This document shows, piece by piece, positions 8,342 to 17,263 of a stretch of DNA of 57,258 bases (its first letter is position 1; the number at the start of each line of letters is the position of its first letter). The position numbers and the translations under genes are program-made. Where the stretch lies: contig JAFXEW010000070.1 in assembly GCA_017513625.1 (NCBI GenBank), forward strand, positions 1 to 57,258. The letters run 5' to 3'. The stretch comes from Lachnospiraceae bacterium. Lineage in GTDB: Bacteria; Bacillota; Clostridia; Lachnospirales; Lachnospiraceae. The notes below the pieces were generated by a model that ran no database searches, was not told the origin of the DNA, and was given only the letters and a program-made list of their open reading frames with translations.

Positions 8342-10582
8342 ATGGAAATGATAGAAATGCAAGGCTATGTAGATCATATTATTTTCCAGAACAGTAATAA
8401 CGGATATACAGTAATGGAAGTTGTGGCAGATGAAGAAGAGATTACCTGCGTGGGTATGTGCCCGGGGTTGACAGAAGGAGAAAACATCCATGCCACAGGA
8501 GAATATACAGAACATCCGGTGTACGGTAAGCAATTCAAAATCAGCGAATACAGAATAGTAGCGCCTACGGACAGGGACAGTGTGCTCCGTTATCTGGCCT
8601 CCGGTGCGGTAAAAGGAATTGGCGCGGCCCTTGCACTCCGTATCGTAAAAAAGTTTGGGGATGATACTTTCCGTATCGTGGAAGAAGAGCCGGAAAGATT
8701 GGCGGAAATCAAGGGTATCAGTCTGCGCAAGGCAAGGGAAATAGCTGAGCAGATGGAAAGTAAAAAGGATTTACGTGATGCTTTGGTATTTTTACAGCAG
8801 TATGGTATTTCCAATACCCTGGCTATCAGGATTTATGATACCTATGGGCCTGAGATGTATGGTATTTTAAAGGAGAATCCCTACAGGCTGGCTGATGATA
8901 TAAACGGTATAGGATTCCGCCTGGCGGATGAGATCGCATCAAAGGTGGGAATTCATGCGGACTCGGATTTTCGTATCAGAAGCGGTATTATGTATACACT
9001 ATTAAATGCTCTTGGCGAGGGACATTGCTATCTGCCGACAGAACTGCTTAAGGAACGGGCAGCTACCCTACTGGGAGTATCCCGGGAAGCGGTAGGTGTA
9101 CAGATGAATAATCTGGCCATGGATAAAAAGCTGATTGTCCGGGATGATTGCGCTTATGCGGCTGCATTTTTCTACGCGGAAATGAATTGTGCAGGGATGT
9201 TACTTGACAGAAGTATTCCCATGATGTCTGCCTCTTTGTATGCAACCATGGAAAAGGGGCTTCGGGAGCATGTGGAAAATCTGGCGTTGTCCCTGGGAAT
9301 GGAACTGGATGAACTGCAGCTACAGGCAGTGCTCACCTGTATCAGGAATGGTCTTATTATCCTGTCCGGCGGACCCGGAACAGGAAAAACGGCTACCATT
9401 AATCTGATTATCAAGTATTTTGAGGAAGAAAATCTGGATATATGTCTGGCGGCACCTACGGGGCGTGCGGCAAAGCGTATGACGGAGGCAACGGGCTTTG
9501 AAGCCAAAACCATACACCGTCTCCTGGAACTGAACAGTGCGCTTTCAGATGAAACGGCCAGGCGGGTAAGCTTTGAACGTAATGAGGAAAACCCCATTGA
9601 TGCGGATATCATCATCATAGACGAGATGTCCATGGTGGATATCCAGTTATTTCAGGCGCTTTTAAAGGCAGTACAGCCAGGTACCAGGCTGATGCTGGTA
9701 GGAGATGTGGATCAGCTCCCCAGTGTAGGACCGGGACAGGTGCTCAGCGACTTGATTAAGAGTAAGTGTTTCCCTACGGTCATACTGGAGAGGATTTTTC
9801 GCCAGGCAGAAAAAAGTGACATTGTTGTCAATGCCCACAGAATCAATAAGGGACAGCCTATTACTATGGACAATAAATCCCGTGATTTCTTTATGTTGGA
9901 GAGAAGTGACACGAATGTCATATACAAACATATGATACAACTGATTCAGGATAAATTACCTAAATATGTCAATGCTACTTTTATGGATATACAGGTGCTG
10001 ACTCCTATGAGGAAGGGACCTTTGGGCTGTGAGACCCTGAACGGTATCCTGCAAAAATATTTGAATCCGCCCCATGTATCTAAAAAGGAATATGTGGCGG
10101 GAGAAACGGTTTTCCGTCTGGGCGATAAGGTAATGCAGATTAAGAATAACTACCAGCTGGAATGGGAGATTGTGAGTAGGTACGGCATCCCTATTGACAG
10201 GGGGCAGGGCATTTTTAACGGAGATATGGGACGGATAGTGGAAATCAATGAAAGCGCCTCGAATCTGGTGGTGGAATTTGATGAACACAGGAGAGTTACC
10301 TATCCTTACAGTATCCTGGATGAATTAGAACTTTCTTATGCCATAACCATACATAAATCGCAGGGAAGTGAATATCCTGCTGTGATACTTCCTCTCCTGA
10401 CGGGGCCCAGGATGTTGTTTAACAGAAATCTTTTATATACCGCCATTACCAGGGCGAAAGGCTGTGTTACTATATTGGGTAGCAGTAACACGGTACTGGG
10501 TATGATTGACAATGTCAGCGAAAATCAAAGATATACCGGCCTCTGCCGCCGGATTCTTGAAATGTACAGCATGGAAGAATAG
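8342..10582 (+). CDS. recD2: RecD2-type SF1B DNA helicase
   Basis: A 5'-3' DNA helicase of the RecD2 family, found without RecBC and linked to mismatch and replication-fork repair. The 746-residue length fits. The N-terminal region carries an OB-like segment and helix-hairpin-helix repeats (IKGISLRKAREIAEQ, INGIGFRLADEIA). Walker A GGPGTGKT lies near residue 343, Walker B IIIIDEMSM near 423, and the C-terminal motif VI ITIHKSQGSEYPAVI with LYTAITRAK near the end. ATG codons at 8342, 8348 and 8357 are all in frame; GGAAGGG at 8332-8338 gives the best spacing to 8348. It is the first gene after the flgJ terminator. Confidence 0.93.
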   Translation: MEMIEMQGYVDHIIFQNSNNGYTVMEVVADEEEITCVGMCPGLTEGENIHATGEYTEHPVYGKQFKISEYRIVAPTDRDSVLRYLASGAVKGIGAALALRIVKKFGDDTFRIVEEEPERLAEIKGISLRKAREIAEQMESKKDLRDALVFLQQYGISNTLAIRIYDTYGPEMYGILKENPYRLADDINGIGFRLADEIASKVGIHADSDFRIRSGIMYTLLNALGEGHCYLPTELLKERAATLLGVSREAVGVQMNNLAMDKKLIVRDDCAYAAAFFYAEMNCAGMLLDRSIPMMSASLYATMEKGLREHVENLALSLGMELDELQLQAVLTCIRNGLIILSGGPGTGKTATINLIIKYFEEENLDICLAAPTGRAAKRMTEATGFEAKTIHRLLELNSALSDETARRVSFERNEENPIDADIIIIDEMSMVDIQLFQALLKAVQPGTRLMLVGDVDQLPSVGPGQVLSDLIKSKCFPTVILERIFRQAEKSDIVVNAHRINKGQPITMDNKSRDFFMLERSDTNVIYKHMIQLIQDKLPKYVNATFMDIQVLTPMRKGPLGCETLNGILQKYLNPPHVSKKEYVAGETVFRLGDKVMQIKNNYQLEWEIVSRYGIPIDRGQGIFNGDMGRIVEINESASNLVVEFDEHRRVTYPYSILDELELSYAITIHKSQGSEYPAVILPLLTGPRMLFNRNLLYTAITRAKGCVTILGSSNTVLGMIDNVSENQRYTGLCRRILEMYSMEE

Positions 10583-10623
10583 GCAGAGCGGGCAAGCTTT
10601 CCGGAGAAGGTCGGGGAGCATGA

Positions 10624-11370
10624 ATGAAGAAAAAAGATTTTAAGCAAGCTAAGTATAAGGTCACTCATTTATTTAAATTAGTGTTGGGGCTTCTTTATCC
10701 TTTGAGGTGCCCTGTATGTGACGGTATCGTCCTTCCCTTCGGGGAGAAAATATGTACGGAATGTCTGCCGAAGCTGAAACTGATTACACCGCCTTATTGT
10801 ATGAAATGTGGTAAAAAAGTAAAAGAAGGAGACTATTATTGCCCTGATTGTCAGAGATACGAACATCTGTATGTGCGCGGAAGGGCTCTGTATGATTATG
10901 GCAGCGTGGCGACCTGCCTGTATCGTTTCAAGTACGGGGGCCGCAGGGAATACGGCGACTTCCTTGGAGAAGAAATGGCCAGGTATCTGGGACCGTTTAT
11001 CAGGGAGACCGGAGCGGAGGCTCTGATACCCGTGCCGCTTCATCGTAAGCGTGAAAAAAAGCGGGGATATAATCAGGCCAAGGTGCTTGCGGATGCCTTA
11101 GGACGCTATGCCGGACTGCCTGTTTACGGAAAATATCTCCAACGGGTGGGAAGGGGAGGCCCTTTGAAGTATTTATCACCCGAGGAACGGCAAAATAATT
11201 TGAAAAAGGCTTTTATTATAAAGGAAAATGATGTAAAATTAAAGGTGGTAATTATTGTAGATGATATCTATACAACAGGCAGTACCGTGGATGCAGTTGC
11301 GCACGTATTGCTTGAGGCGGGCGTAGAGAAAGTTTTTTTTCTTGCGGTATCCTGCGGAGCGGGAGTTTAG
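10624..11370 (+). CDS. comFC: ComFC family phosphoribosyltransferase-like competence protein
   Basis: A 248-residue ComF family protein, implicated in DNA uptake or processing of incoming DNA. The N-terminus has two cysteine knuckles (CPVC...CTEC and CMKC...CPDC, residues about 29-76). The C-terminus has the phosphoribosyltransferase fold with RGYNQAK and the PRPP-loop VVIIVDDIYTTGST near residue 210. The GGGGAG ribosome binding site is 5 bases upstream. An ATG at 10620 is out of frame and soon stops. It is followed by the yvyF-type gene, as in the Bacillus comF-flg region. No comFA is present. Confidence 0.88.
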   Translation: MKKKDFKQAKYKVTHLFKLVLGLLYPLRCPVCDGIVLPFGEKICTECLPKLKLITPPYCMKCGKKVKEGDYYCPDCQRYEHLYVRGRALYDYGSVATCLYRFKYGGRREYGDFLGEEMARYLGPFIRETGAEALIPVPLHRKREKKRGYNQAKVLADALGRYAGLPVYGKYLQRVGRGGPLKYLSPEERQNNLKKAFIIKENDVKLKVVIIVDDIYTTGSTVDAVAHVLLEAGVEKVFFLAVSCGAGV

Positions 11371-11397
11371 TGTACAAAGAAAAGAGAGGGCCGGATT

Positions 11398-11811
11398 ATG
11401 AATGTAAGAAATTGCAGAAACTGTGGACGTATCTTTAACTATGTGACGGGTAATATCATCTGTCCCGCATGTCGGAGTGAGTTGGAAGAAAAATTTCAGG
11501 AAGTAAAGAAGTATGTGCAGGAACACAGGGGAGTGGGCATTTCCCAGGTGGCTGAAGCATGCGATGTGGAGCCTCAGATTATCCAGCAATGGCTTAGGGA
11601 TGAGCGTCTGGAAGTTACAGAGGACTCAGCTATTTTCCTGAATTGTGAAAAGTGCGGTGCTCCTATCCGGAGCGGCAGATACTGCGATGCATGTCGTGTG
11701 GAAATGACTAATGCATTCCGTTCGGTAACCCGCCGTAATCAGGCAACACAGGACCGGACACAGCCTATCCCGGCAACTGCCAAAAAAGACGCCAAGATGC
11801 GTTATTTGTAA
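11398..11811 (+). CDS. yvyF: YvyF-type flagellar operon zinc-ribbon protein (TIGR03826-like)
   Basis: A 137-residue protein with two zinc knuckles, CRNCG...CPAC at the N-terminus and CEKCG...CDAC near residues 84-100, and between them a helix-turn-helix-like segment (GISQVAEACDVEPQIIQQWLRDERL). This is the layout of YvyF, a protein of unknown biochemical role encoded between comF and flgM in Bacillus. Here flgM is absent and two unknown membrane proteins follow. The C-terminus is basic and low in complexity. The AGAGAGGG ribosome binding site is clear. Confidence 0.8.
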   Translation: MNVRNCRNCGRIFNYVTGNIICPACRSELEEKFQEVKKYVQEHRGVGISQVAEACDVEPQIIQQWLRDERLEVTEDSAIFLNCEKCGAPIRSGRYCDACRVEMTNAFRSVTRRNQATQDRTQPIPATAKKDAKMRYL

Positions 11812-11821
11812 GGAGAGTTTC

Positions 11822-12211
11822 ATGTTAAATGAAGAGAAAGTGATTCTGATGACCAAACTGGCATCCTATGAGGAGACAGAAGGAAAGCAGAATGAAAAAA
11901 TAGGCAATTACTTCCGGGGAGATTATCTTACCGTGGAGGTACTGAAATCCCTTTTGTACGGAACCATTGCGTTTGTACTGGGATTCGGCCTTTATATCCT
12001 GTATGATTTTGATGTATTCATGGAGGATATATACAGGCTGGATATTTTCACATTTGCGCAGAATATTCTGACTTATTATGTGATTGCTCTGATAGTGTAT
12101 GCGGTTATTACTTTTCTGGTATACAGTTTCCGTTATACCGGAACACGTAAGAAATTGAAACGTTATTACCATAATCTTAAAAAGCTGAGCATGCTTTATC
12201 AGAAGAAGTGA
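11822..12211 (+). CDS. Small membrane protein of unknown function
   Basis: A 129-residue protein that I do not recognise. It has a polar N-terminus of about 40 residues, two predicted membrane segments (about 43-62 and 83-103) and a basic C-terminal tail (RYTGTRKKLKRYYHNLKKL). An AAGGAG site is 5 bases from the ATG. It starts 11 bp after yvyF and ends 8 bp before a larger membrane gene, so these three genes are probably co-translated. Its position suggests a link with yvyF or with the downstream c-di-AMP genes, but this is only inference. Confidence 0.7.
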   Translation: MLNEEKVILMTKLASYEETEGKQNEKIGNYFRGDYLTVEVLKSLLYGTIAFVLGFGLYILYDFDVFMEDIYRLDIFTFAQNILTYYVIALIVYAVITFLVYSFRYTGTRKKLKRYYHNLKKLSMLYQKK

Positions 12212-12218
12212 GGAAATT

Positions 12219-13364
12219 ATGACTAAGTTACTGGAAATTAGAGAGCAGATTAAAATAATGTTGAACAGATACGAAGCGTTCATTTTTCCTGTGGGTAAGT
12301 TTTTGCTGGCATTTTTTGCGCTGAGTATGATTAACGGCCGTATGGGATATATGAACCGTTTGGACAATATGGCGCTGGTATTGATTGTAGCGCTGACATG
12401 TTCCTTTCTTCCCATGGGCAGTATGGTGTTTTTCGGGGCTATATTCAGTCTGGCACATATGTATGCCCTTTCGTTGGAAGTACTGTTGGTGGGAGTATGT
12501 GTTTATCTGATTATCTTTGTATTGTTCTTCAGATTCGGACCTAAGGACTCCCTGGTAGTTCTTTTGACACCGTTGCTGTTTTGCATGAAGATACCCTATG
12601 TAATGCCGGTGGCACTGGGGCTGATTGGCGGACCTGCTTCTGCGGTGACCATGGGGTGCGGTATTCTGGTTTATTACCTGAATCATGCAGTGGTTGAAAA
12701 CGGTACACGTATCATTGCATTGGGAAGCGAAGAAGCTGTAGCAAAGATACGGATGGTCTTGGATGCCGGCGTACTTAACAAAGAGATATTTATTGTAATT
12801 GCGGCATTTTCCATTACCATGCTTGTGGTATGGTTCCTGCGCAGGATGTCCATGGAGTATGCATGGACTATTGCTATTGTATCAGGCGCACTTCTGAATA
12901 TTGTTATCCTGATGATGGGAGATTTAATGTTTGACACCAATATATCTGTGCTGGGTACTATACTTGGCAGTATCGTAGCTGTAGGTGTGGGCAAGGTGAT
13001 TGAGTTCTTTAAGTTTTTTGTAGACTACAGACGTACGGAAAAGGTGCAGTTTGAGGATGATGAGTATTATTATTACGTGAAAGCGGTGCCTAAGATTACG
13101 GTGGCTACTCCGGCAAAAACGGTGAAACACATTAATTCTGCGACTGCTGCTTCGCGCAGTGTGACTACGGAGCGTACGGCGCGTTCTGCGTCTTCTGCCG
13201 CCGCTACCCGGAGTTCCGGACGGACGGGCGGATCTTCCGTGCAGGACAGCCGGAGAAGTAATGTTAAGAATCAGCCGGTAAATAAGGGCAAGAGTGTTAC
13301 AATTAACGGGCAGATGACCAGCTCCCGTAAAGAGAGTGAAGTGGATTTTGAAGAAATATTCTAA
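12219..13364 (+). CDS. Polytopic membrane protein of unknown function
   Basis: A 381-residue protein with about seven hydrophobic segments between residues 20 and 270, and a cytoplasmic-looking C-terminal tail of about 100 residues. The tail is rich in Ser, Thr, Ala and Arg and looks disordered. I see no catalytic motif. It starts 8 bp after the small membrane gene with a GAGG site, and lies 38 bp before cdaA, so it may share the cdaA transcript. No family can be named with confidence. The tail could be a target of Ser/Thr phosphorylation, but nothing here proves that. Confidence 0.72.
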   Translation: MTKLLEIREQIKIMLNRYEAFIFPVGKFLLAFFALSMINGRMGYMNRLDNMALVLIVALTCSFLPMGSMVFFGAIFSLAHMYALSLEVLLVGVCVYLIIFVLFFRFGPKDSLVVLLTPLLFCMKIPYVMPVALGLIGGPASAVTMGCGILVYYLNHAVVENGTRIIALGSEEAVAKIRMVLDAGVLNKEIFIVIAAFSITMLVVWFLRRMSMEYAWTIAIVSGALLNIVILMMGDLMFDTNISVLGTILGSIVAVGVGKVIEFFKFFVDYRRTEKVQFEDDEYYYYVKAVPKITVATPAKTVKHINSATAASRSVTTERTARSASSAAATRSSGRTGGSSVQDSRRSNVKNQPVNKGKSVTINGQMTSSRKESEVDFEEIF

Positions 13365-13401
13365 TCTGCGATGACTAAATAGATGAAGTAGGGATGATGA
13401 A

Positions 13402-14274
13402 ATGGGTTTACTTGAGAAGATTAATGAATATCTGAAAAGTATTGAATTGTATAGAGTGCAAATGGATATCGGTGATCTTCTGGAAGTGTTGATTATCGCA
13501 TTCCTGTTGTATTACATTTTGGTGTGGATGAAAACCACCAGAGCATGGCTTTTACTGAAGGGGTTGATAGTAATTGCGATTTTCCTGGCACTGGCTTATT
13601 TCTTTGAAATGACGACGATTATATGGATGGCACAAAATATACTGGGGTTTGCGGTTACCGCCCTTATTATCGTATTACAGCCGGAGCTTCGTAATGCATT
13701 GGAAGAATTAGGTAAGAAGAGCCTGATTACAAATGTGTTGCCTTTTGATGCCATGCGAGGGCCTGAGGGTGGTTTTTCCGAGAAAACCATTGATGAAATC
13801 GTGCGTGCATGTACATCCATGTCCAAGGTGAGGACCGGCGCACTGATTGTAATAGAGCGTGCAGAGTCCCTGAAGGTATACGAGAGCTCGGGTATTGTCA
13901 TAGACGGTTATGTGAGCAGCCAGCTTTTGATCAATATATTTGAGCATAATACGCCCTTGCATGATGGTGCTGTTATCATACGGGGAGACAGAATTACCGC
14001 GGCTACCTGCTACCTGCCTCGGACAGAAAAGCAGAATCTGAGCAAAGAGCTGGGAACCAGGCACCGCGCAGGTGTGGGTATGTCTGAAGTGACGGACTCT
14101 TTCACGATTATAGTATCGGAGGAGACCGGTAAGATCAGCGTGGCTTTTGAAGGTCAGCTGGAGTCCAATTTCAATGCTGACAGTTTGAAACAGAGAATGT
14201 ACAAGGTATTTATCAAGGAGGAAGAAACCGAAAAGAATAAACGTAAGAGAAAAGGAAGGAGCAAGGCGGAGTAA
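13402..14274 (+). CDS. cdaA: Diadenylate cyclase CdaA (c-di-AMP synthase)
   Basis: A membrane enzyme that makes c-di-AMP from two ATP, controlling potassium and osmotic balance and wall stability. The 290-residue length fits. Three membrane segments occupy residues about 22-100. The DAC catalytic domain follows, with the DGA motif at residues 188-190 and RHR at 220-222, both intact. The C-terminus is strongly basic. The stop codon overlaps the start of cdaR by one base, the standard cdaA-cdaR coupling. In many Firmicutes glmM follows cdaR; here glmM is about 18.6 kb away within the glycan cluster. Confidence 0.96.
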   Translation: MGLLEKINEYLKSIELYRVQMDIGDLLEVLIIAFLLYYILVWMKTTRAWLLLKGLIVIAIFLALAYFFEMTTIIWMAQNILGFAVTALIIVLQPELRNALEELGKKSLITNVLPFDAMRGPEGGFSEKTIDEIVRACTSMSKVRTGALIVIERAESLKVYESSGIVIDGYVSSQLLINIFEHNTPLHDGAVIIRGDRITAATCYLPRTEKQNLSKELGTRHRAGVGMSEVTDSFTIIVSEETGKISVAFEGQLESNFNADSLKQRMYKVFIKEEETEKNKRKRKGRSKAE

Positions 14275-15542
14275 TGAAAAAGAAATTATTACACAATTGG
14301 ACTTTAAAGCTTGCATCCCTTATCGTTGCGTTTCTCCTTTGGTTTATGATTATCCAGTTTGAACAGCCCATGGATAAGGTGACTTTCAGTAATGTAAAGG
14401 TAAACCTGATTAATACAGAACTATTGGATAATGGGAACAAGTATTATGAAGTGCTTAATGATACGGATATGGTCCGTGTTACGGTAAAGGCACCGCGTAA
14501 TGTGACGGAAAAGTTAAGCGCATCGGATATCATTGCCGTCGCTGATGTGAATAATCTGACTAATATTAATACCATAGAAATCGATTTGGATGTACCCAAC
14601 GAAGAGGTTTACTCTGTTACTGCTAACCATGATGCAGTGCGTCTGCATGTGGAAAACAGGGCAAGCAAATGGGTGCGTGTTAATTACGGGACTACCGGTG
14701 AGGTGGCAGCAGGCTATATGGTGACGGATGTATCACCGGACCAGACGCTGGTGGAAATCAGCGGTCCAGCATCCGCGGTTGCCCAGGTAAGTTATGCCGG
14801 AGTGCAGTTAAGCGTAGAGGGTGCAACCAACAGTATTTCTGCAAATGTTGATGTGAGTTTGTACAACGAAGCAGGTAATTTACTGCACCTGAATACCCTG
14901 TCTAAAAATGTGGATTTTATTCATATGGATGTAAGAGTGTTGGCTGCAAAAGAGGTGCCCTTGGATGTGCGGACTTCCGGTAAAGTAGCAGAGGGTTATC
15001 TTTTGACCGGAGAGATTGAAACCAGTCCGGAGAAGCTTATGCTTGCAGGATCTGCAGCAACATTAAACGGCATATCTAAGGTGACCATTCCGGGTGAACT
15101 GGTGGATATCAGCGGTGCATCTGCAGATGTGGTTAAAGTGATTGATATCAGGGAATATTTGCCTGAGAATATAGAATTGGCCAGCAAGGTTTATAACGGC
15201 AGGATAAAAGTGACGGTTCACGTAGAAGCAGAAGAAGTCAAGGATTTGCAGATTCCTGTAGGTAATATTGATATCCGCAATGTGCCGGAAGGATTTGCGG
15301 TTATGTATCCTGAAGAGATAACGGAATGTACGGTTAAAATCTCAGGATTAAAGAAAAATGTAGAGGCTTTGCAACCGGTTGAAGTGTCAGGATATGTGGA
15401 TGTGGCAGAATGGATGCGCGAGCAGGAAATTACGGAACTTGTTACCGGCACATATATAATTCCGGTGGTTTTTGAAAAAAAGGAAGGCATAGTCATTGAG
15501 AATGAAGTAAGCGTTACCGTGAATGTGGAAGCGAGATACTAA
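14274..15542 (+). CDS. cdaR: CdaR, YbbR-domain regulator of diadenylate cyclase
   Basis: A 422-residue membrane-anchored extracellular protein that modulates CdaA. One N-terminal membrane segment (residues about 9-25, LKLASLIVAFLLWFMII) is followed by about four YbbR repeats, recognisable by the recurring strand pattern ending VEVSG or KISGL (for example TLVEISGPASAVAQV and KLMLAGSAATLNGI). Its ATG overlaps the cdaA stop codon (TAATG), and an AAGGAG site lies inside the end of cdaA. It is 41 bp from an HPr gene. Confidence 0.92.
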   Translation: MKKKLLHNWTLKLASLIVAFLLWFMIIQFEQPMDKVTFSNVKVNLINTELLDNGNKYYEVLNDTDMVRVTVKAPRNVTEKLSASDIIAVADVNNLTNINTIEIDLDVPNEEVYSVTANHDAVRLHVENRASKWVRVNYGTTGEVAAGYMVTDVSPDQTLVEISGPASAVAQVSYAGVQLSVEGATNSISANVDVSLYNEAGNLLHLNTLSKNVDFIHMDVRVLAAKEVPLDVRTSGKVAEGYLLTGEIETSPEKLMLAGSAATLNGISKVTIPGELVDISGASADVVKVIDIREYLPENIELASKVYNGRIKVTVHVEAEEVKDLQIPVGNIDIRNVPEGFAVMYPEEITECTVKISGLKKNVEALQPVEVSGYVDVAEWMREQEITELVTGTYIIPVVFEKKEGIVIENEVSVTVNVEARY

Positions 15543-15583
15543 ACCATAAAGAAATAGCTTGTAAGATGGGGAAGGAGGTAAAT

Positions 15584-15847
15584 ATGGTTAGTCAAAAGGT
15601 TGTGATTAAAAATCCCACGGGGCTGCATTTGAGACCCGCAGGTATCTTGTGCAAAGAAGCGATGCAGTTTAAGGCCAGGGTGTCCTTTAATTTCAGAGGA
15701 AATTCCGCTAATGCTAAGAGCGTGCTCAGTGTATTGGGGGCTTGTGTTAAAAGTGGAGATGAAATAGAGTTTGTATGCGAAGGGGAAGATGAACAGGCAG
15801 CGTTGACTGCACTTGTGGCGGCAGTGGAAAACGGACTGGGCGAATAA
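15584..15847 (+). CDS. ptsH: HPr family phosphocarrier protein
   Basis: An 87-residue HPr-like protein. With the start at 15584, the phospho-acceptor histidine falls exactly at position 15 (TGLHLRPAG) and the regulatory serine at position 46 (NAKS), matching HPr of Firmicutes. Thus both PTS transfer and HPr kinase control are possible. An upstream in-frame ATG (15566) must be rejected because the AAGGAGG ribosome binding site lies inside that extension. Residue 16 is Leu rather than the usual Ala or Thr. No other PTS gene is near. It ends in a bidirectional terminator. Confidence 0.9.
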   Translation: MVSQKVVIKNPTGLHLRPAGILCKEAMQFKARVSFNFRGNSANAKSVLSVLGACVKSGDEIEFVCEGEDEQAALTALVAAVENGLGE

Positions 15848-15862
15848 ATTAATACATGAAAT

Positions 15863-15899
15863 AAAAAGCAGGAATGTGCTATGCACATTCCTGCTTTTT
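15863..15899. terminator. Bidirectional intrinsic terminator between HPr and DUF3048 genes
   Basis: A perfect 17-bp stem (15863-15879 with 15883-15899) with a 3-base loop. The arms begin with five A and end with five T, so it works as a terminator on both strands. It lies between two convergent genes. Confidence 0.9.
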
Positions 15900-15961
15900 A
15901 TTGATATTATAAGAAATACGTGGTTCTTACTGAGGGTTAAACACACATATACCCTGTAAAA

Positions 15962-17134
15962 CTAGCGGTAACTGAAGGTGTCACCGTCTTCTACGATACA
16001 AATCATGGTCTTGCCGGTGTTTAATACGATTTCATCACCGTTCATATCATAATAACGGGTTGCACCGTAATCCGTACTCTTTTTCCAGTTGATACGGATA
16101 CCCTTTCCTTCTGTAAAATACCAGCCTGAACGGGTGTTGTCATGGCACTTCATTACGAGGTAACCATCGCCTAAATCTTCCTGATAAACATTCTGTATAA
16201 TAATATTTTTGAAAGCAAGCTGTTCACCGGTGGCAGCATCCATATGAGGTCCGTCTTCGGCACCGGAAAGATGCTGGGAACGATAGTAGAGACCGTCCTT
16301 TTCGTTGTAATCAAAGTAACATCTGGTCACGGGATAGCATGCGGACATATCAATGTGAGTGGCATTACGTGCACCGGTACTGTACTGTTCCAAGGTATTG
16401 GGTTCGTTTTTGTTGGTGAATTGGAAATGATCTTCATCTGCCAAGCCGCGATACTTGGTACTGTATCCCAAATCTTTTACTGTCTTAAGCAAATCAGCAC
16501 CATTAGCATACGCATTGTGAGGCGCGGAACGGTCCGTGCTGCGGAAAAAGGCTTTGGAATGTGAGCCGGAATTACCGTTTACGTTCTGGGTAGTGCTTTG
16601 AGCAATCAGGTCATTGATATAATAAGGGCCGCCAAAGTGCACCTGTAATGCGTCCCACTCAAAGGACCAGTAAATATAATAGGTACGCATGGAACGGATA
16701 TTACCAATCTTATCCAAATCGTCCCAGTTTTCATAAAGAGCCATCATACGGGTCATATTGCCTTCTACGGGAGCTTCATAAATAACGGAAGCCTTGGACA
16801 GATTGTAATGGGGTACGGCCTTCTTTTCATTGGGCGTCATAACCGCAATGGGGCGCATTGCAGCCACATCGGCGTCTACCCATTCGTTGGTCAGCTTACT
16901 TCTTACCATGCCTTCTTCAGGGGGGACGGAATCGTCTACAAATACGATTTCTTCCTCACTGCTTTCGGATTCTGTTTCCTGCTCTTGTCCGGAAGGTACT
17001 GTTTGCTCAGGAGTTGGAATCTCGATGGTTTCTTCATCCAGAATAATAGGGCTTTTCAGTGAAGTGGTAGTGCCGCATGCACTGAGTAAAGCAAGTGACA
17101 GTGCCATAACCAGGCACAATTTCATTCTTTTCAT
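15962..17134 (-). CDS. DUF3048 (YerB-like) lipoprotein
   Basis: An exported lipoprotein of about 390 residues. The signal peptide ends in the lipobox LLSAC (Cys at about residue 20), and is followed by an acidic, Ser/Glu-rich linker to about residue 75. The DUF3048 domain follows, with RPIAVMTPN, ASVIYEAPVEGNMTRMMALYE, IGNIRSMRTYYI and a C-terminal strand set ending in CIVEDGDTFSYR. The family (Bacillus YerB) has no proven role. The start at 17134 has AAAGGA 8 bases upstream; ATG at 17140 and 17164 are poorer. It is downstream of the PAP2-like gene and has its own likely promoter. Confidence 0.85.
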   Translation of the reverse strand: MKRMKLCLVMALSLALLSACGTTTSLKSPIILDEETIEIPTPEQTVPSGQEQETESESSEEEIVFVDDSVPPEEGMVRSKLTNEWVDADVAAMRPIAVMTPNEKKAVPHYNLSKASVIYEAPVEGNMTRMMALYENWDDLDKIGNIRSMRTYYIYWSFEWDALQVHFGGPYYINDLIAQSTTQNVNGNSGSHSKAFFRSTDRSAPHNAYANGADLLKTVKDLGYSTKYRGLADEDHFQFTNKNEPNTLEQYSTGARNATHIDMSACYPVTRCYFDYNEKDGLYYRSQHLSGAEDGPHMDAATGEQLAFKNIIIQNVYQEDLGDGYLVMKCHDNTRSGWYFTEGKGIRINWKKSTDYGATRYYDMNGDEIVLNTGKTMICIVEDGDTFSYR

Positions 17135-17201
17135 ATGCATATTCCTTTCTTGTGTATTCTGCAAAACTTTATTTGTTTGGAATCATACAAAATACTGTTG
17201 T

Positions 17202-17240
17202 AGTATATCACAGAAAAATGTCAAATTCAGTATTTCTGTG
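17202..17240 (-). promoter_or_regulatory. Extended -10 promoter with inverted repeat upstream of the DUF3048 gene
   Basis: On the minus strand an extended -10 element (TGATATACT, 17202-17210) precedes the lipoprotein gene. A perfect 8-base inverted repeat (CACAGAAA at 17209-17216, TTTCTGTG at 17233-17240) touches the -10 box and covers the -35 zone, so it could be an operator. A TTGACA (17219-17224) is present but too close to the -10 to be its -35 partner. Confidence 0.4.
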
Positions 17241-17263
17241 TATATTTAAAGAAATATTAATTT

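Noticed and set aside
15566-15583. N-terminal extension of HPr from ATG 15566
   Set aside because: It contains the ribosome binding site, and the shorter form puts His15 and Ser46 at their canonical positions.
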